A stretch of DNA of 61,240 nucleotides from Burkholderiaceae bacterium. Its GTDB lineage: Bacteria; Pseudomonadota; Gammaproteobacteria; Burkholderiales; Burkholderiaceae_D. Location of the stretch: positions 1 through 61,240 of the forward strand of contig JARLJG010000054.1 in NCBI GenBank assembly GCA_031291325.1, written 5' to 3'. Shown piece after piece: positions 43,621 to 52,544 of this stretch. The translations under genes and the position numbers were made by a program. Numbering within the stretch: position 1 is the stretch's first letter; each line of letters starts with the position of its first letter. The notes beneath the pieces are model-generated. The model was not told where the DNA came from. It did not search any database and saw only the letters and a list, made by a program, of their open reading frames with translations.

Positions 43621-44340
43621 TCAATCGCGCGTCGTGGCGCTCACGGCATCGGCGGCAGGCGCAGGCGCTTTGCGTTCCCGTCTCGGCCTTTCGCGCCAGC
43701 AGGATGCACCCAATAGCACGACCTGCAATTGCTTGACGAAATTTTCCGTCATCTCGCTCTCCAATAGCGGTTGATCGGGCGGCAGGTCGAGGATGTCGGC
43801 GGCGGCGGCGAGCATGCTGTTGACGATCAAGCCGCAGACCATTTGCAGGCTGGCGGTGGGCAAATCCTGGGACAGGCCCAAGGTGCGGAAATCCTGCGCC
43901 ATCTCGTTGGTGAAATGGGCGACATCGGTGCGGATCGCCATGCGCAACAAGCGGCTGCCGCCGGCGCGTTCGCTGGAGATGAACATGAATTGCTGGCGGT
44001 TTTGCCGCACGTACGCTTGATACACCAGCACCGAGCGGCGCACCATGTCGGCCTGGCTCAGGTCCGCCTGGCGCGCCTCGCGCAATAGCCGGCGCAAGGT
44101 AATGCCGACCTCTTCCACCAAGACCAGGCCCAGTTCGTCGGTATTGCGGAAGTGCCGGTAAAACGCGTTCGGCACGACGCCGGCTTCGCGCGCGATTTCG
44201 CGCAAGCCGAGGCTGGTGAAACTGCGGCCCTCGCCTATCAGGCTCAACGCCGCCTGCAACAGGTTGTTGCGGGTAAGGTCTTTGCGCTCGCTGCGGGTCA
44301 GGAGGTCGGCTCGCTTGAGCGCGCTAGGAGGCGCAGACAT
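43621..44340 (-). CDS. FabR-like TetR family regulator
   Basis: A 239-residue TetR repressor. Its DNA-binding domain (SLGLREIAREAGVVPNAFYRHFRNTDELGL) closely follows E. coli FabR and Pseudomonas DesT, which sense the unsaturated/saturated acyl-CoA or acyl-ACP balance and repress unsaturated fatty acid genes. The C-terminus has a longer charged tail than FabR. The ATG at 44340 gives the usual N-terminus. It is divergent from a lipase-like hydrolase, and a GTGTAC-N4-GTACAC palindrome lies between them. Confidence 0.87.
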   Translation of the reverse strand: MSAPPSALKRADLLTRSERKDLTRNNLLQAALSLIGEGRSFTSLGLREIAREAGVVPNAFYRHFRNTDELGLVLVEEVGITLRRLLREARQADLSQADMVRRSVLVYQAYVRQNRQQFMFISSERAGGSRLLRMAIRTDVAHFTNEMAQDFRTLGLSQDLPTASLQMVCGLIVNSMLAAAADILDLPPDQPLLESEMTENFVKQLQVVLLGASCWRERPRRERKAPAPAADAVSATTRD

Positions 44341-44464
44341 GGCTTGTTCTTCGGTTAACTGTGGACACTCGTATCGTATCAGTATTCGTGCGCGTCCGAG
44401 CAAAATTCCCTCAAGGAACTTTGTCGAGCATTGCTTCTAATTTGACGATAATGGTTTACTTTAA

Positions 44465-44480
44465 GTGTACGAGTGTACAC
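44465..44480. promoter_or_regulatory. Candidate operator for the FabR-like regulator
   Basis: GTGTAC-GAGT-GTACAC is a 16-bp inverted repeat in the AT-richer gap between the divergent regulator and hydrolase genes. FabR-type operators also contain GTACA-type half-sites, as I recall them, so this is a plausible binding site, about 80 bp before the hydrolase start. Confidence 0.5.
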
Positions 44481-44560
44481 AATACAAGAATCAATTCGAT
44501 TGCGCGGGCACATGGTTACACTCCAACGGCGACCGTTCCCCAAACATGCAAGGAGTGCCC

Positions 44561-45763
44561 ATGCCCAAGCAGCCATCACATGCGTCCGACCTGCGCGGCT
44601 TGTCCAAGATGACGATCGACGCCATCGTCGGCGTTGCCGACCTGGCCGAGGCGGTGCACATGAACATCCTCGATCAAGTCGCCAAATTCGGCGTCCCGGC
44701 GCGCGAGCCTTTATCCGGCGCGGCGGCGTTGATCTACCGCAGTGTGCGCGGCATCGCGCGGTGGGTCGGCGGCGGCATCGATTTTGCGCTGGAACGCCTG
44801 ACGCCAGTGCTCGGCAAAGGCAGCACCTGGCCGGGACGCGAATCCCTGTTGGCGGCGTTGAATGGCGTGTTGGGCGACTATCTGGCCGCGCGCAGCAATC
44901 CGCTGGCCATCACGATGGCCTTCCGCCGTGCCGGCAAGCCGTTGAAGCTGGAAAAGCCGGCGCTGACCGCCGCCTTCCCGGCTGCGAACGGTCGCATCCT
45001 GGTGCTGGCGCACGGTTTGTGCATGAACGATCTGGAATGGAGCCGCAACGGCCACGACCACGGCGCGGCGCTGGCGCGCGATCGCGGCTACACGCCGCTG
45101 TATCTGCACTATAACAGCGGCTTGCATATTTCGACCAATGGCCGGCTGTTCGCGCAACAACTCGAAACACTGCTGCAGGAATGGCCGGTCGCAGTCGAGG
45201 AGTTGGCGATACTCGGTCACAGCATGGGTGGCCTGGTGGCGCGCAGCGCCTATCATTACGGCACAGCGGGCAAAATGCGCTGGACGAAATACCTGCGCAA
45301 GCTGGTTTTCGTGGGCACGCCGCATCACGGCGCGCCGCTGGAGCGCGGCGGCAATTGGTTTCACCTGCTCACCGATGTCAGCCCTTACACCGCGCCGTTT
45401 TCCAATCTCGGCAAAATCCGCAGCGCCGGCATTACCGACCTGCGCTACGGCAACCTGCTCGACACGGATTGGGAAAGCGTGGACCGCTTCGCCCATGTCG
45501 GCGACTTGCGCACGCCGGTTCCGCTGCCGGCCAAGGTGCCATGCTTTGCGCTCGCCGCCACCACCGGCAAGCAGGCGGGCGACATCAGCGACAGGTTATT
45601 GGGCGACGGCTTGGTGCCGCTGCAAAGCGCATTGGGCCGGCACGCCAATCCGAGCCTGAATCTGGAACTTGCGCCGGAGCATCAATGGATAGGCTACGGC
45701 ATCAATCACTTGGATTTGTTGAGTCGACCCGAAGTCTATCAACAGCTCCTAAAGTGGCTATAA
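44561..45763 (+). CDS. Lipase-like alpha/beta hydrolase
   Basis: A 400-residue hydrolase with the nucleophile elbow GHSMGG in LAILGHSMGGLVARSA (about residue 225) and an oxyanion-type VLAHGLCMND strand (about residue 150). It resembles PGAP1/triacylglycerol-lipase-like esterases. No signal peptide is present. AAGGAG lies just upstream of the ATG at 44561. A TrhA-type membrane gene follows 13 bp downstream, and the divergent FabR-like regulator suggests a lipid-related role, perhaps releasing or remodelling acyl chains (inference). Confidence 0.85.
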   Translation: MPKQPSHASDLRGLSKMTIDAIVGVADLAEAVHMNILDQVAKFGVPAREPLSGAAALIYRSVRGIARWVGGGIDFALERLTPVLGKGSTWPGRESLLAALNGVLGDYLAARSNPLAITMAFRRAGKPLKLEKPALTAAFPAANGRILVLAHGLCMNDLEWSRNGHDHGAALARDRGYTPLYLHYNSGLHISTNGRLFAQQLETLLQEWPVAVEELAILGHSMGGLVARSAYHYGTAGKMRWTKYLRKLVFVGTPHHGAPLERGGNWFHLLTDVSPYTAPFSNLGKIRSAGITDLRYGNLLDTDWESVDRFAHVGDLRTPVPLPAKVPCFALAATTGKQAGDISDRLLGDGLVPLQSALGRHANPSLNLELAPEHQWIGYGINHLDLLSRPEVYQQLLKWL

Positions 45764-45776
45764 GGATAGGCAAGAC

Positions 45777-46394
45777 ATGTACTACGGCGAAAAATTCAAC
45801 AGCATCACGCATGCCGCAGGGGCCGCCCTGGCGGCCATCGGCGCCACTGTCTTGATCGTGTCGTCGGCGCGCCTGGGCGATCCGTGGAAAATCGTCGCCT
45901 TCAGCATTTATGGCGCGATGCTGTTGCTGCTGTACACGGTCTCGGCGCTCTATCACAGCCTGCGCGGACGGATCAAGGACGTGTTCCGCAAGTTCGATCA
46001 CTGCGCAATCTATCTATTGATTGCCGGCAGTTACACGCCTTTTACGCTGGTGACCCTGCGCGGCCCGTGGGGCTGGAGCCTGTTTGGCGTGGCCTGGGGG
46101 TTGGCGCTGGTGGGTATCGTGCAAGAGATTTGGCTGGCCAAGGGAGCGCGCACATTGTCTCTGGTCATCTACGTGATGATGGGTTGGCTGGCGCTGGCTG
46201 CGATCATGCCTTTGATCGCGGCATTGACCTGGGGCGGCTTCATCTGGCTGGCGGCCGGCGGCCTGTTGTATACCGGCGGCATCGTCTTTTACGCCACCGA
46301 TCATCGGGTGCGTCACGGCCACGGCGTTTGGCACCTATTCGTGCTGGCGGGCAGCGCCTGCCACTACTTCGCGGTGCTGCATTATGTCGCGTAA
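45777..46394 (+). CDS. trhA: TrhA/hemolysin III (PAQR) family membrane protein
   Basis: A 205-residue protein with seven predicted membrane helices and the PAQR/hemolysin III motifs: FNSITHAAGAAL near the start, SALYHSLRGR in helix 2-3, FDHCAIYLLIAGSYTPF, and WHLFVLAGSACHYFAVL with the metal-binding histidines at the end. TrhA homologues are linked to membrane energetics and lipid fluidity homeostasis, and the older hemolysin name is unsupported. It lies 13 bp after the hydrolase gene, next to a FabR-like regulator, so the trio may respond to membrane lipid state (inference). Confidence 0.92.
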   Translation: MYYGEKFNSITHAAGAALAAIGATVLIVSSARLGDPWKIVAFSIYGAMLLLLYTVSALYHSLRGRIKDVFRKFDHCAIYLLIAGSYTPFTLVTLRGPWGWSLFGVAWGLALVGIVQEIWLAKGARTLSLVIYVMMGWLALAAIMPLIAALTWGGFIWLAAGGLLYTGGIVFYATDHRVRHGHGVWHLFVLAGSACHYFAVLHYVA

Positions 46395-46602
46395 TTATGT
46401 CGCGTAATTGCGTCGCACATACGCACCTGCGTTCAGACCGTCGGAAATACTTGCCACCGCTTGTCGATATCGCGCAAAATTGCGCAATACAATAACAGCG
46501 CATTCGATCCGCAGCCGGACTCTTCCGCTTGCGGTTGGATCTGTATTTCGGTCACAACAAGAATGCGTCGAATTAAACGCCTGGCAGCAATTCCACGCTA
46601 AT

Positions 46603-48879
46603 ATGGCAGTAAAACAGGAGACAAGCGTCAAGTCCATGAAATGGCTGCCCATTCAGAGACTATTGGATAGAATCCCCTCGCACTGCTTAGGGCCGATTCT
46701 GGGTTCGGTCGCGGCTGCCGCGATCCTGGCGGCGGCCTATCTGCATTCTTGGCTGGCAGTCTTGCCGGCTTTGGGCGCGGGCGCGCTGGTATGGATCGCA
46801 GCGCGCGCGGCGCGCCGCAAATTCGATCGGGTGATGCAGGAATCAGAGAAAAAATTCCGCATCTGGATCGAACAATCGCTGGTGGGCTTGTATGTCGTGC
46901 AAGATACCGTCATCGTCTATTCCAATAGGCAGGCGGCGCGCGTGCTTGGCTACGATGAGCCGAGCGAGATGCTCGGCCTGGCGATCGCCGATGTAGTCGC
47001 GCCCGAAGACGTGTTGCGCTTCCGCGAAAACCACCAGCGTCGCCTGGCGGGCGAAACAATCGACGTGTTTTATACTTACCGCCTGATGCAGCGCAACGGC
47101 AAGCGAATTTGGGCCGAAGTGCACGGCAACGCGTGCGAATACCGAGGCCGGCCGGCGGTCATCGGGGTCGTTCAAGACGTCACCCGGCAAGTCGAATTCC
47201 AGCTCCGTTCGCGCATGGCCAATCGCGTATTCGAAGCAGCCAGCGAAGGAATATTGACGGTGGATGCGGCATTGCGCATCGAAGCGGTCAATCCTGCGTT
47301 CACGCGTATCACCGGCTATACGGCGGCGGAGGCCACCGGCAAGCAGTCGCGCATCATGACCGGCGGCGCCAACCGCGCCGAAGAGATTGGCAGCATGCGC
47401 GCCTACTTGGCGCAACACGACCGCTGGGAAGGCGAAATGCTGGATCGGCGCAAGAATGGTGAATTGTATCCGGCCTGGTTATCGATCTCTGCCATCCGCG
47501 ACGGCGACAAGAATATCGCCAACTATGTGGTTATCTTCACCGATAACACCCGGCGCAAGGAGGCCGAAGCGCGCCTGCAGTTCATGGCCAGCCACGACAA
47601 CCTGACCGGAACCCTGAACCGCAGCGGCATGCTGAGCGCGTTCGCGGCAGAAATCGAGCGCGCCCGCGCCGACAACCGCCAGTTGGCGCTGCTGTTCATC
47701 GACCTCGATCGCTTCAAAACCGTCAACGACACGCTCGGCCATATCGCCGGCGACCGCCTGCTGGCAACCGCGGCAGAACGCATGCAGGGCGAATTGGAGG
47801 ACGGCGGCATGCTGGCGCGCCTGGGCGGCGACGAATTTACCGTGTTGTTGAGCGACTTGCCATCCTTGTCGGTGGCGGCCACTGTCGCGCAACAACTGCT
47901 CGCCTGCATGTCCATGCCTTTCATGATCGACGGCCAGGAGATGTTTGTCACCGTCAGCATCGGCGTCGCCTGCTACCCTGCCGACGGACTCGATTCGGCG
48001 GCGCTGCTCAAGAATGCCGACGCCGCGATGTATCGCGCCAAGCAGCGCGGCAGAAATACATTCCAGTTCTTCAGCAAGGATATGAACAGCCGGGGCCTGG
48101 AGATACTTTTGCTGGAAAACAGCCTGCGCCATGCGCAGGAACGCAGCGAGTTCGAGTTGTACTATCAACCGCAAATCGCCACCGCAACCGGGCGCTTTGC
48201 CGGCGTCGAGGCATTGATCCGCTGGCACCATCCCGAGTTGGGCCTATTGTTGCCAAGCACCTTCATTGCGCTGGCCGAGCAATCCGGCTTGATCGTGCCG
48301 ATCGGCGCATGGGTGCTGCGCCAGGCTTGCCGCCAGTGCAAAGCCTGGCTGGACCGGGGATGGGAGATCGACCACGTGGCGGTCAACCTGTCGGCCCGCC
48401 AGTTTTCTGCCGACGACTTGCTGGACACGATACGAGCGGCATTGGAAGATAGCGGCTTGCCGCCTGCGAAGCTGGATCTGGAAATCACCGAAAGCACGAT
48501 CATGCACAATCCCGAGGAAGCGGTGGCGCTGCTGAACCGCTTGCGCGAAATGGGGGTGGCGCTATCGATCGACGATTTCGGCACCGGCTATTCGTCGCTG
48601 TCGAGCCTGAAGCAATATCCGCTCGACAGCCTGAAGGTCGATCGCAGCTTCGTCCACGGCATTCCGCACGATGCCGACGATGTCGCCATCGCCGAGGCCA
48701 TCGTCGCCATCGGCCACAAGATGAATCTCACGGTGGTGGGCGAAGGCGTGGAAACGATGGAACAGTACGAGTTCTTGCGCGCAGCCGGCTGCGACCTGGT
48801 GCAAGGCTATCTAATGGGTCATCCGATGCCGGCGGAGGATCTGGAACGCGCCTTCGCCGATTTCGGCGACGCCAGCTAA
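46603..48879 (+). CDS. PAS-GGDEF-EAL c-di-GMP signalling protein
   Basis: A protein of about 758 residues with two N-terminal membrane helices (about 25-65), two PAS domains (about 85-200 and 210-320), a GGDEF domain (RLGGDEF intact) and an EAL domain (VEALIRWHHPE, DDFGTGYSSL and the ETM loop intact). Both c-di-GMP synthesis and breakdown motifs look functional, so the net activity cannot be predicted. The PAS domains may sense redox, oxygen or small ligands. The start is uncertain: ATG 46603 and ATG 46636 both lack a well-spaced ribosome site. Confidence 0.92.
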   Translation: MAVKQETSVKSMKWLPIQRLLDRIPSHCLGPILGSVAAAAILAAAYLHSWLAVLPALGAGALVWIAARAARRKFDRVMQESEKKFRIWIEQSLVGLYVVQDTVIVYSNRQAARVLGYDEPSEMLGLAIADVVAPEDVLRFRENHQRRLAGETIDVFYTYRLMQRNGKRIWAEVHGNACEYRGRPAVIGVVQDVTRQVEFQLRSRMANRVFEAASEGILTVDAALRIEAVNPAFTRITGYTAAEATGKQSRIMTGGANRAEEIGSMRAYLAQHDRWEGEMLDRRKNGELYPAWLSISAIRDGDKNIANYVVIFTDNTRRKEAEARLQFMASHDNLTGTLNRSGMLSAFAAEIERARADNRQLALLFIDLDRFKTVNDTLGHIAGDRLLATAAERMQGELEDGGMLARLGGDEFTVLLSDLPSLSVAATVAQQLLACMSMPFMIDGQEMFVTVSIGVACYPADGLDSAALLKNADAAMYRAKQRGRNTFQFFSKDMNSRGLEILLLENSLRHAQERSEFELYYQPQIATATGRFAGVEALIRWHHPELGLLLPSTFIALAEQSGLIVPIGAWVLRQACRQCKAWLDRGWEIDHVAVNLSARQFSADDLLDTIRAALEDSGLPPAKLDLEITESTIMHNPEEAVALLNRLREMGVALSIDDFGTGYSSLSSLKQYPLDSLKVDRSFVHGIPHDADDVAIAEAIVAIGHKMNLTVVGEGVETMEQYEFLRAAGCDLVQGYLMGHPMPAEDLERAFADFGDAS

Positions 48880-48917
48880 CGCGAGCCAGCAGCGCCGTTA
48901 TCGAATCGCGCCAAGAG

Positions 48918-49577
48918 TCATTCCAGGCTGGAAAGATAGGCGGTCAACGCGTCGATATCGGAATTTTTCAACTGCGCTGTCATCGTGCTCATCGGCTCGT
49001 AAATGCGTTCGCCGGTGCGGTCGCGGTAGCGGGTAACCGACATTTTCAGGTATTGCTGCTGTTGACCGGCCAGACGCGGCGTATTTTCGTTGCCGCGCGC
49101 GTGTTCGCCGTGGCACATCGAGCAGCGCATGGCGAACAACTCCTTGCCCGCCGCCGAGGTGGCGGTGGTTGCGGGTTTGACTGTCTTCGTTGCGTAGAAA
49201 ACGGTGGCATTGATGCGGTCGTCTTCGCTCAACAACTTCATCAAGCCTTCCATGAATTGATAGTGCCGCAGTCCGCGCGAAAATTTATCCATCTGGGTCA
49301 GCAAATAGCTGGGGTTCTGACCGCCCAGATTGGGCACGTCCGGCTTGCTGCTGTTGCCGTCGACCCCGTGGCAAACCTCGCACAGGAAAGTGACCTTCTT
49401 GGCGGCGACTACCGCCGCTGCGCTCGCCTTGGGATCGGCCAGGACTTGTTTCATACGCGCGTCGAGAGGGGAAAGCGCCGGCGCCGGCGTTTGCGCCCAT
49501 GCAGACGAGGCCAGCAATGCCAGTGCACCGCACAACCCTGCCGACGACAATTTCAACTGCCACGTGCTCAAATTCAT
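48918..49577 (-). CDS. Secreted di-heme cytochrome c (c4-like)
   Basis: A 219-residue protein with a signal peptide (ending AWAQT, about residue 29) and two class I heme sites, CEVCH (66-70) and CSMCH (152-156), each followed by a Met-containing region for axial ligation. The layout and length match cytochromes c4, which carry electrons to terminal oxidases or denitrification enzymes in the periplasm. A class II FNR-type promoter with tandem boxes lies about 210 bp upstream, so expression probably rises at low oxygen. Confidence 0.9.
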   Translation of the reverse strand: MNLSTWQLKLSSAGLCGALALLASSAWAQTPAPALSPLDARMKQVLADPKASAAAVVAAKKVTFLCEVCHGVDGNSSKPDVPNLGGQNPSYLLTQMDKFSRGLRHYQFMEGLMKLLSEDDRINATVFYATKTVKPATTATSAAGKELFAMRCSMCHGEHARGNENTPRLAGQQQQYLKMSVTRYRDRTGERIYEPMSTMTAQLKNSDIDALTAYLSSLE

Positions 49578-49785
49578 TTAATGCTCTCCGCGTGAATGAT
49601 TAAGTGGTGTATTTCACCTAATCGTATGCTTTCCCCACCAACTCTCGTCGCAATTCGATCGTCGTTCTCACTTCCAGGCCGTCGCGTAATGCGCCGTGGC
49701 TTGGCAATAATCGACCCGTTTGAAATAGCGACATCAAGTCCTGACAAAGAAAAATTACTCCGCCGCACCGTAAAGTTTCCTCGCA

Positions 49786-49855
49786 AGATTGAATTTTAGA
49801 TGAAAGGGATTTTCTTACAATTGATGTAGATCAAATTGGTATTGATATAAATCAA
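49786..49855 (-). promoter_or_regulatory. Class II FNR-dependent promoter with tandem FNR boxes
   Basis: Two perfect FNR boxes, TTGATGTAGATCAA (49821-49834) and TTGATATAAATCAA (49842-49855), are centred 21 bp apart, two helical turns. Placing the nearer box at -41.5 puts the start site at about 49786, and a TAAAAT -10 element falls exactly at -12 to -7 (49793-49798). The promoter points toward the cytochrome gene, leaving a leader of about 210 nt that contains a 70-codon frame starting with TTG and overlapping the cytochrome ATG. I cannot tell whether that frame is translated. No other gene is visible in 49578-49981. Confidence 0.7.
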
Positions 49856-49981
49856 TTACGATTTAACCAATTTTCAAACGGATGTTCGGACGAATCTCCA
49901 GAACCGTGCGCGCACGAATGCACAAACGGGCGCACGAACCGACCTCTATTCGAGGCTGACCTGGGCGGCCAGCGTCTCCTG

Positions 49982-52456
49982 CTATTTGCCCGCGCCGCAC
50001 TTGGGCACGTCGGGTAAAGTGACGTCGAACAGACGGTCGTCGATCCAATGCACTTTGATGCGCAGCTTGTTGCCCGCGCCGAACGCATCGATACCCAGGC
50101 ACAAGCCCTTGTCGCAACGCACCAGCGCCGCATTGTGCGCGCTCACGCGCGTCGCGGTGGAATTGCGCGTCGTGTCGCCGCTGGCCCAGTCGATCAATTC
50201 AAGCTGACTGCCATGGATCAGCCAGCCTTTGCCATCGGGCGCGCAAGATACGGCGCCGAGTTGCGGGAAATAGACCGCCGAGCGATTCAGCGCTTGCCAG
50301 TCGCCGACCAATCCTGTGGGCTGATGCTGGACCCGGAACCAGATCGGATTGACCACGCTGGGCAGTTGCACGTTGGCGAACGTGATCGGGGTTCGGGTGC
50401 GCAACTCGTTGTGCGCCAGGTCCGACATCAGCGGCACCGAAATCGGCGTCTGCTCGGTTTGCGGATCGTCGGCGAATTTAAGCTGCAGCACGTAAGGGCC
50501 GCGACTGAGGCGGTAGCCGCCGGTGGCGTGCATCAAGACACCGATCCCGGAATCCTCGGTGACGAAGGGATCGTCGGGATTCAAGTTCCACTGCAAGGCC
50601 TTGGGCGAGAGTATCGTGACGATGGCCGGACTGCCGCCATCGATGGCCATATGCGGACGCGCGCCGATTTTCGTGACCGGGAAATCGAACGCCGCCGGTT
50701 CCCGATCCAGATGCGTCACCGTTACCTGGGCTGGAAAATTCGCATTCGCGGCAATCTCGGCGGGACAGGAAAACACGCGTGTGGTGGACACTGCCGGCAC
50801 ATTGACGTCCTCGACGGCGCGGCACAGGAAATGTCCGGCCTGGATCGATTCGATGCGCTCGAGATTATCGCCGTCGGCGCTGATCTCGGTCTCCAAATCG
50901 AAGTGCACCAGCCGTTGCAGATGCGCTTTGCGCTTCTTGACAAGCACCGGCAACACTTGCTTGGCGACACCGTACTGAACGATCTCCAGCGTCGCCGGCC
51001 CCGGCTCGACCTTGCCGAGATCGGCGTTCAATTCGCCGTGCGCATCGGGACCGCCGGTCGCCAGTGTCTTGCCGTCCGCCACCAGCGCCATTTGCTCGAT
51101 GCAGGCGTTGCCGTCGGCGCTGCCGAAGCGCAGCCGCGCATGCTCGCCCGCCACCAGGCTATCGAGACCGCCGACGCGCTCAAGCGCATGCTCGGTCGAC
51201 GATACGGTCGCCTTGAACGGCGCGACATGGACATCGGCAAAACCGAATTTTCCGTCCAGCGTGGCGTCGAATACTTCTCCATTCAACGGCAAGTCGTGCC
51301 CGCCTTGCTTGAAATCGAACAACATCAAGCCGTTGTCCGGCTTGAACGCCAAGCCGTCGAAGCGCGCCGCGACTGTAGCCGATCCCGGCTCGCGCAGCAC
51401 CAATTCCCAATCGTGCCAATAATTTTGCAGCGGCAGCACGCCCTTCACGCTGGCGATCAATTCGCCCTTGCTCACGCAAGCGGCAAGTTTGCCGGCCACG
51501 GCCACTTCCGGCTGCTTGCCGGCAAACCAGCTCGGCACGTAGACGTAGGCGGTCTTCACATCGCCGCTCTTGAAGCGTGCGCTGGTCATCAACTGCAGTT
51601 GCTCGCCACCGTCGCGGCGACGCGCGGAAGATGGCGCAAAATCGTAGTTGTCGCCGTACTTGTTGGCCAGATAGGTGCTGGCTTCGGTGACGATCTTCAA
51701 ACTGGCGAAAAGATCGGTGGGAATTTTGGCGGCGGAAGAATTCGGCCCGGAGGACGACCATAAGTCCTCGGAAGCAGGCACGCTCAAGTCCTTGCTCGAC
51801 ACGATGCCGAGGGCCACGCAAGTCGTGTTTACGGCATTGTCCTTGAAGCAGGCCGGATCGACGTACCTGACGCCGAATTTCGCCGCCAGCGCCTTGGCTG
51901 CTTCGACCGCCTGTTCCGGCTTTTGCGATTGGATCAACGCATCGAGCGCCGCCGACAGCAGCGCGACCGCATGTTCGATCCGATCGATTTTTTGCAAGTC
52001 GACGAAGCGCTGCGGATCGCTCTTGATGGCCTCGACGATCAAGCTGGCCGATTCCGAAAAACTGGTGTGCAGCCCGAACAAGGTCCGCACCTGCGGCGCC
52101 AGCACGATGACCGGCACTTGATCGTCGGCGGCAATCTCGATGGTTGCCGGGCCGCCGTCGTGCTCGGTCAGATCGAATTGGTGCGCGCCGACCTTGTTGG
52201 TGACCGGCGCAACCGTGGCCAGCACCAGCAACCAGGCGCCGTCGCTCTTCTCCGTTTTGTTGGTCGTCACCGTCAGCTTGTCGCCACGGCGCAAATGATC
52301 GACCAGGAAAATCGGCAAGCGCGCGTCGCCACGCTGCACGTAGGCGCTGATGGTCGGCCCGGGATGGCTCAACTCGCCCGCCGGCGCAGTGGCAGCCGCA
52401 GCGGCGGCGAAGGAAAAACCCAGCAAAGCAAATCCGATAAATTTATGCAACAACAT
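49982..52456 (-). CDS. Large secreted protein of unknown function
   Basis: An 824-residue exported protein with a signal peptide (about residues 1-24, AAAAAATAPA) that I do not recognise. The chain looks beta-rich, with no membrane helix, heme, metal or protease motif. A region near 165-245 contains VALLSAALDALIQSQKPEQA and cysteines in CFKDNAVNTTC, and the C-terminal part has Ig-like spacing (for example GYRLSRGPYVLQLKF). GAGGT lies before the ATG. An antiporter gene precedes it on the strand by 88 bp. A cell-surface or periplasmic structural role is possible but unproven. Confidence 0.75.
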   Translation of the reverse strand: MLLHKFIGFALLGFSFAAAAAATAPAGELSHPGPTISAYVQRGDARLPIFLVDHLRRGDKLTVTTNKTEKSDGAWLLVLATVAPVTNKVGAHQFDLTEHDGGPATIEIAADDQVPVIVLAPQVRTLFGLHTSFSESASLIVEAIKSDPQRFVDLQKIDRIEHAVALLSAALDALIQSQKPEQAVEAAKALAAKFGVRYVDPACFKDNAVNTTCVALGIVSSKDLSVPASEDLWSSSGPNSSAAKIPTDLFASLKIVTEASTYLANKYGDNYDFAPSSARRRDGGEQLQLMTSARFKSGDVKTAYVYVPSWFAGKQPEVAVAGKLAACVSKGELIASVKGVLPLQNYWHDWELVLREPGSATVAARFDGLAFKPDNGLMLFDFKQGGHDLPLNGEVFDATLDGKFGFADVHVAPFKATVSSTEHALERVGGLDSLVAGEHARLRFGSADGNACIEQMALVADGKTLATGGPDAHGELNADLGKVEPGPATLEIVQYGVAKQVLPVLVKKRKAHLQRLVHFDLETEISADGDNLERIESIQAGHFLCRAVEDVNVPAVSTTRVFSCPAEIAANANFPAQVTVTHLDREPAAFDFPVTKIGARPHMAIDGGSPAIVTILSPKALQWNLNPDDPFVTEDSGIGVLMHATGGYRLSRGPYVLQLKFADDPQTEQTPISVPLMSDLAHNELRTRTPITFANVQLPSVVNPIWFRVQHQPTGLVGDWQALNRSAVYFPQLGAVSCAPDGKGWLIHGSQLELIDWASGDTTRNSTATRVSAHNAALVRCDKGLCLGIDAFGAGNKLRIKVHWIDDRLFDVTLPDVPKCGAGK

Positions 52457-52544
52457 GGTTACCTCGAAAAGAAAGCAGCGCGCGTCTCGAAAACGAAAAA
52501 TGAAACGCGCGAGTATCCGCGCATCGGGCCAAGACATACCGCGC

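Noticed and set aside
50048-51763. 571-codon + strand frame opposite the large secreted protein
   Set aside because: The minus-strand protein has a signal peptide and ribosome site, while this frame has neither and has skewed Arg/His composition.
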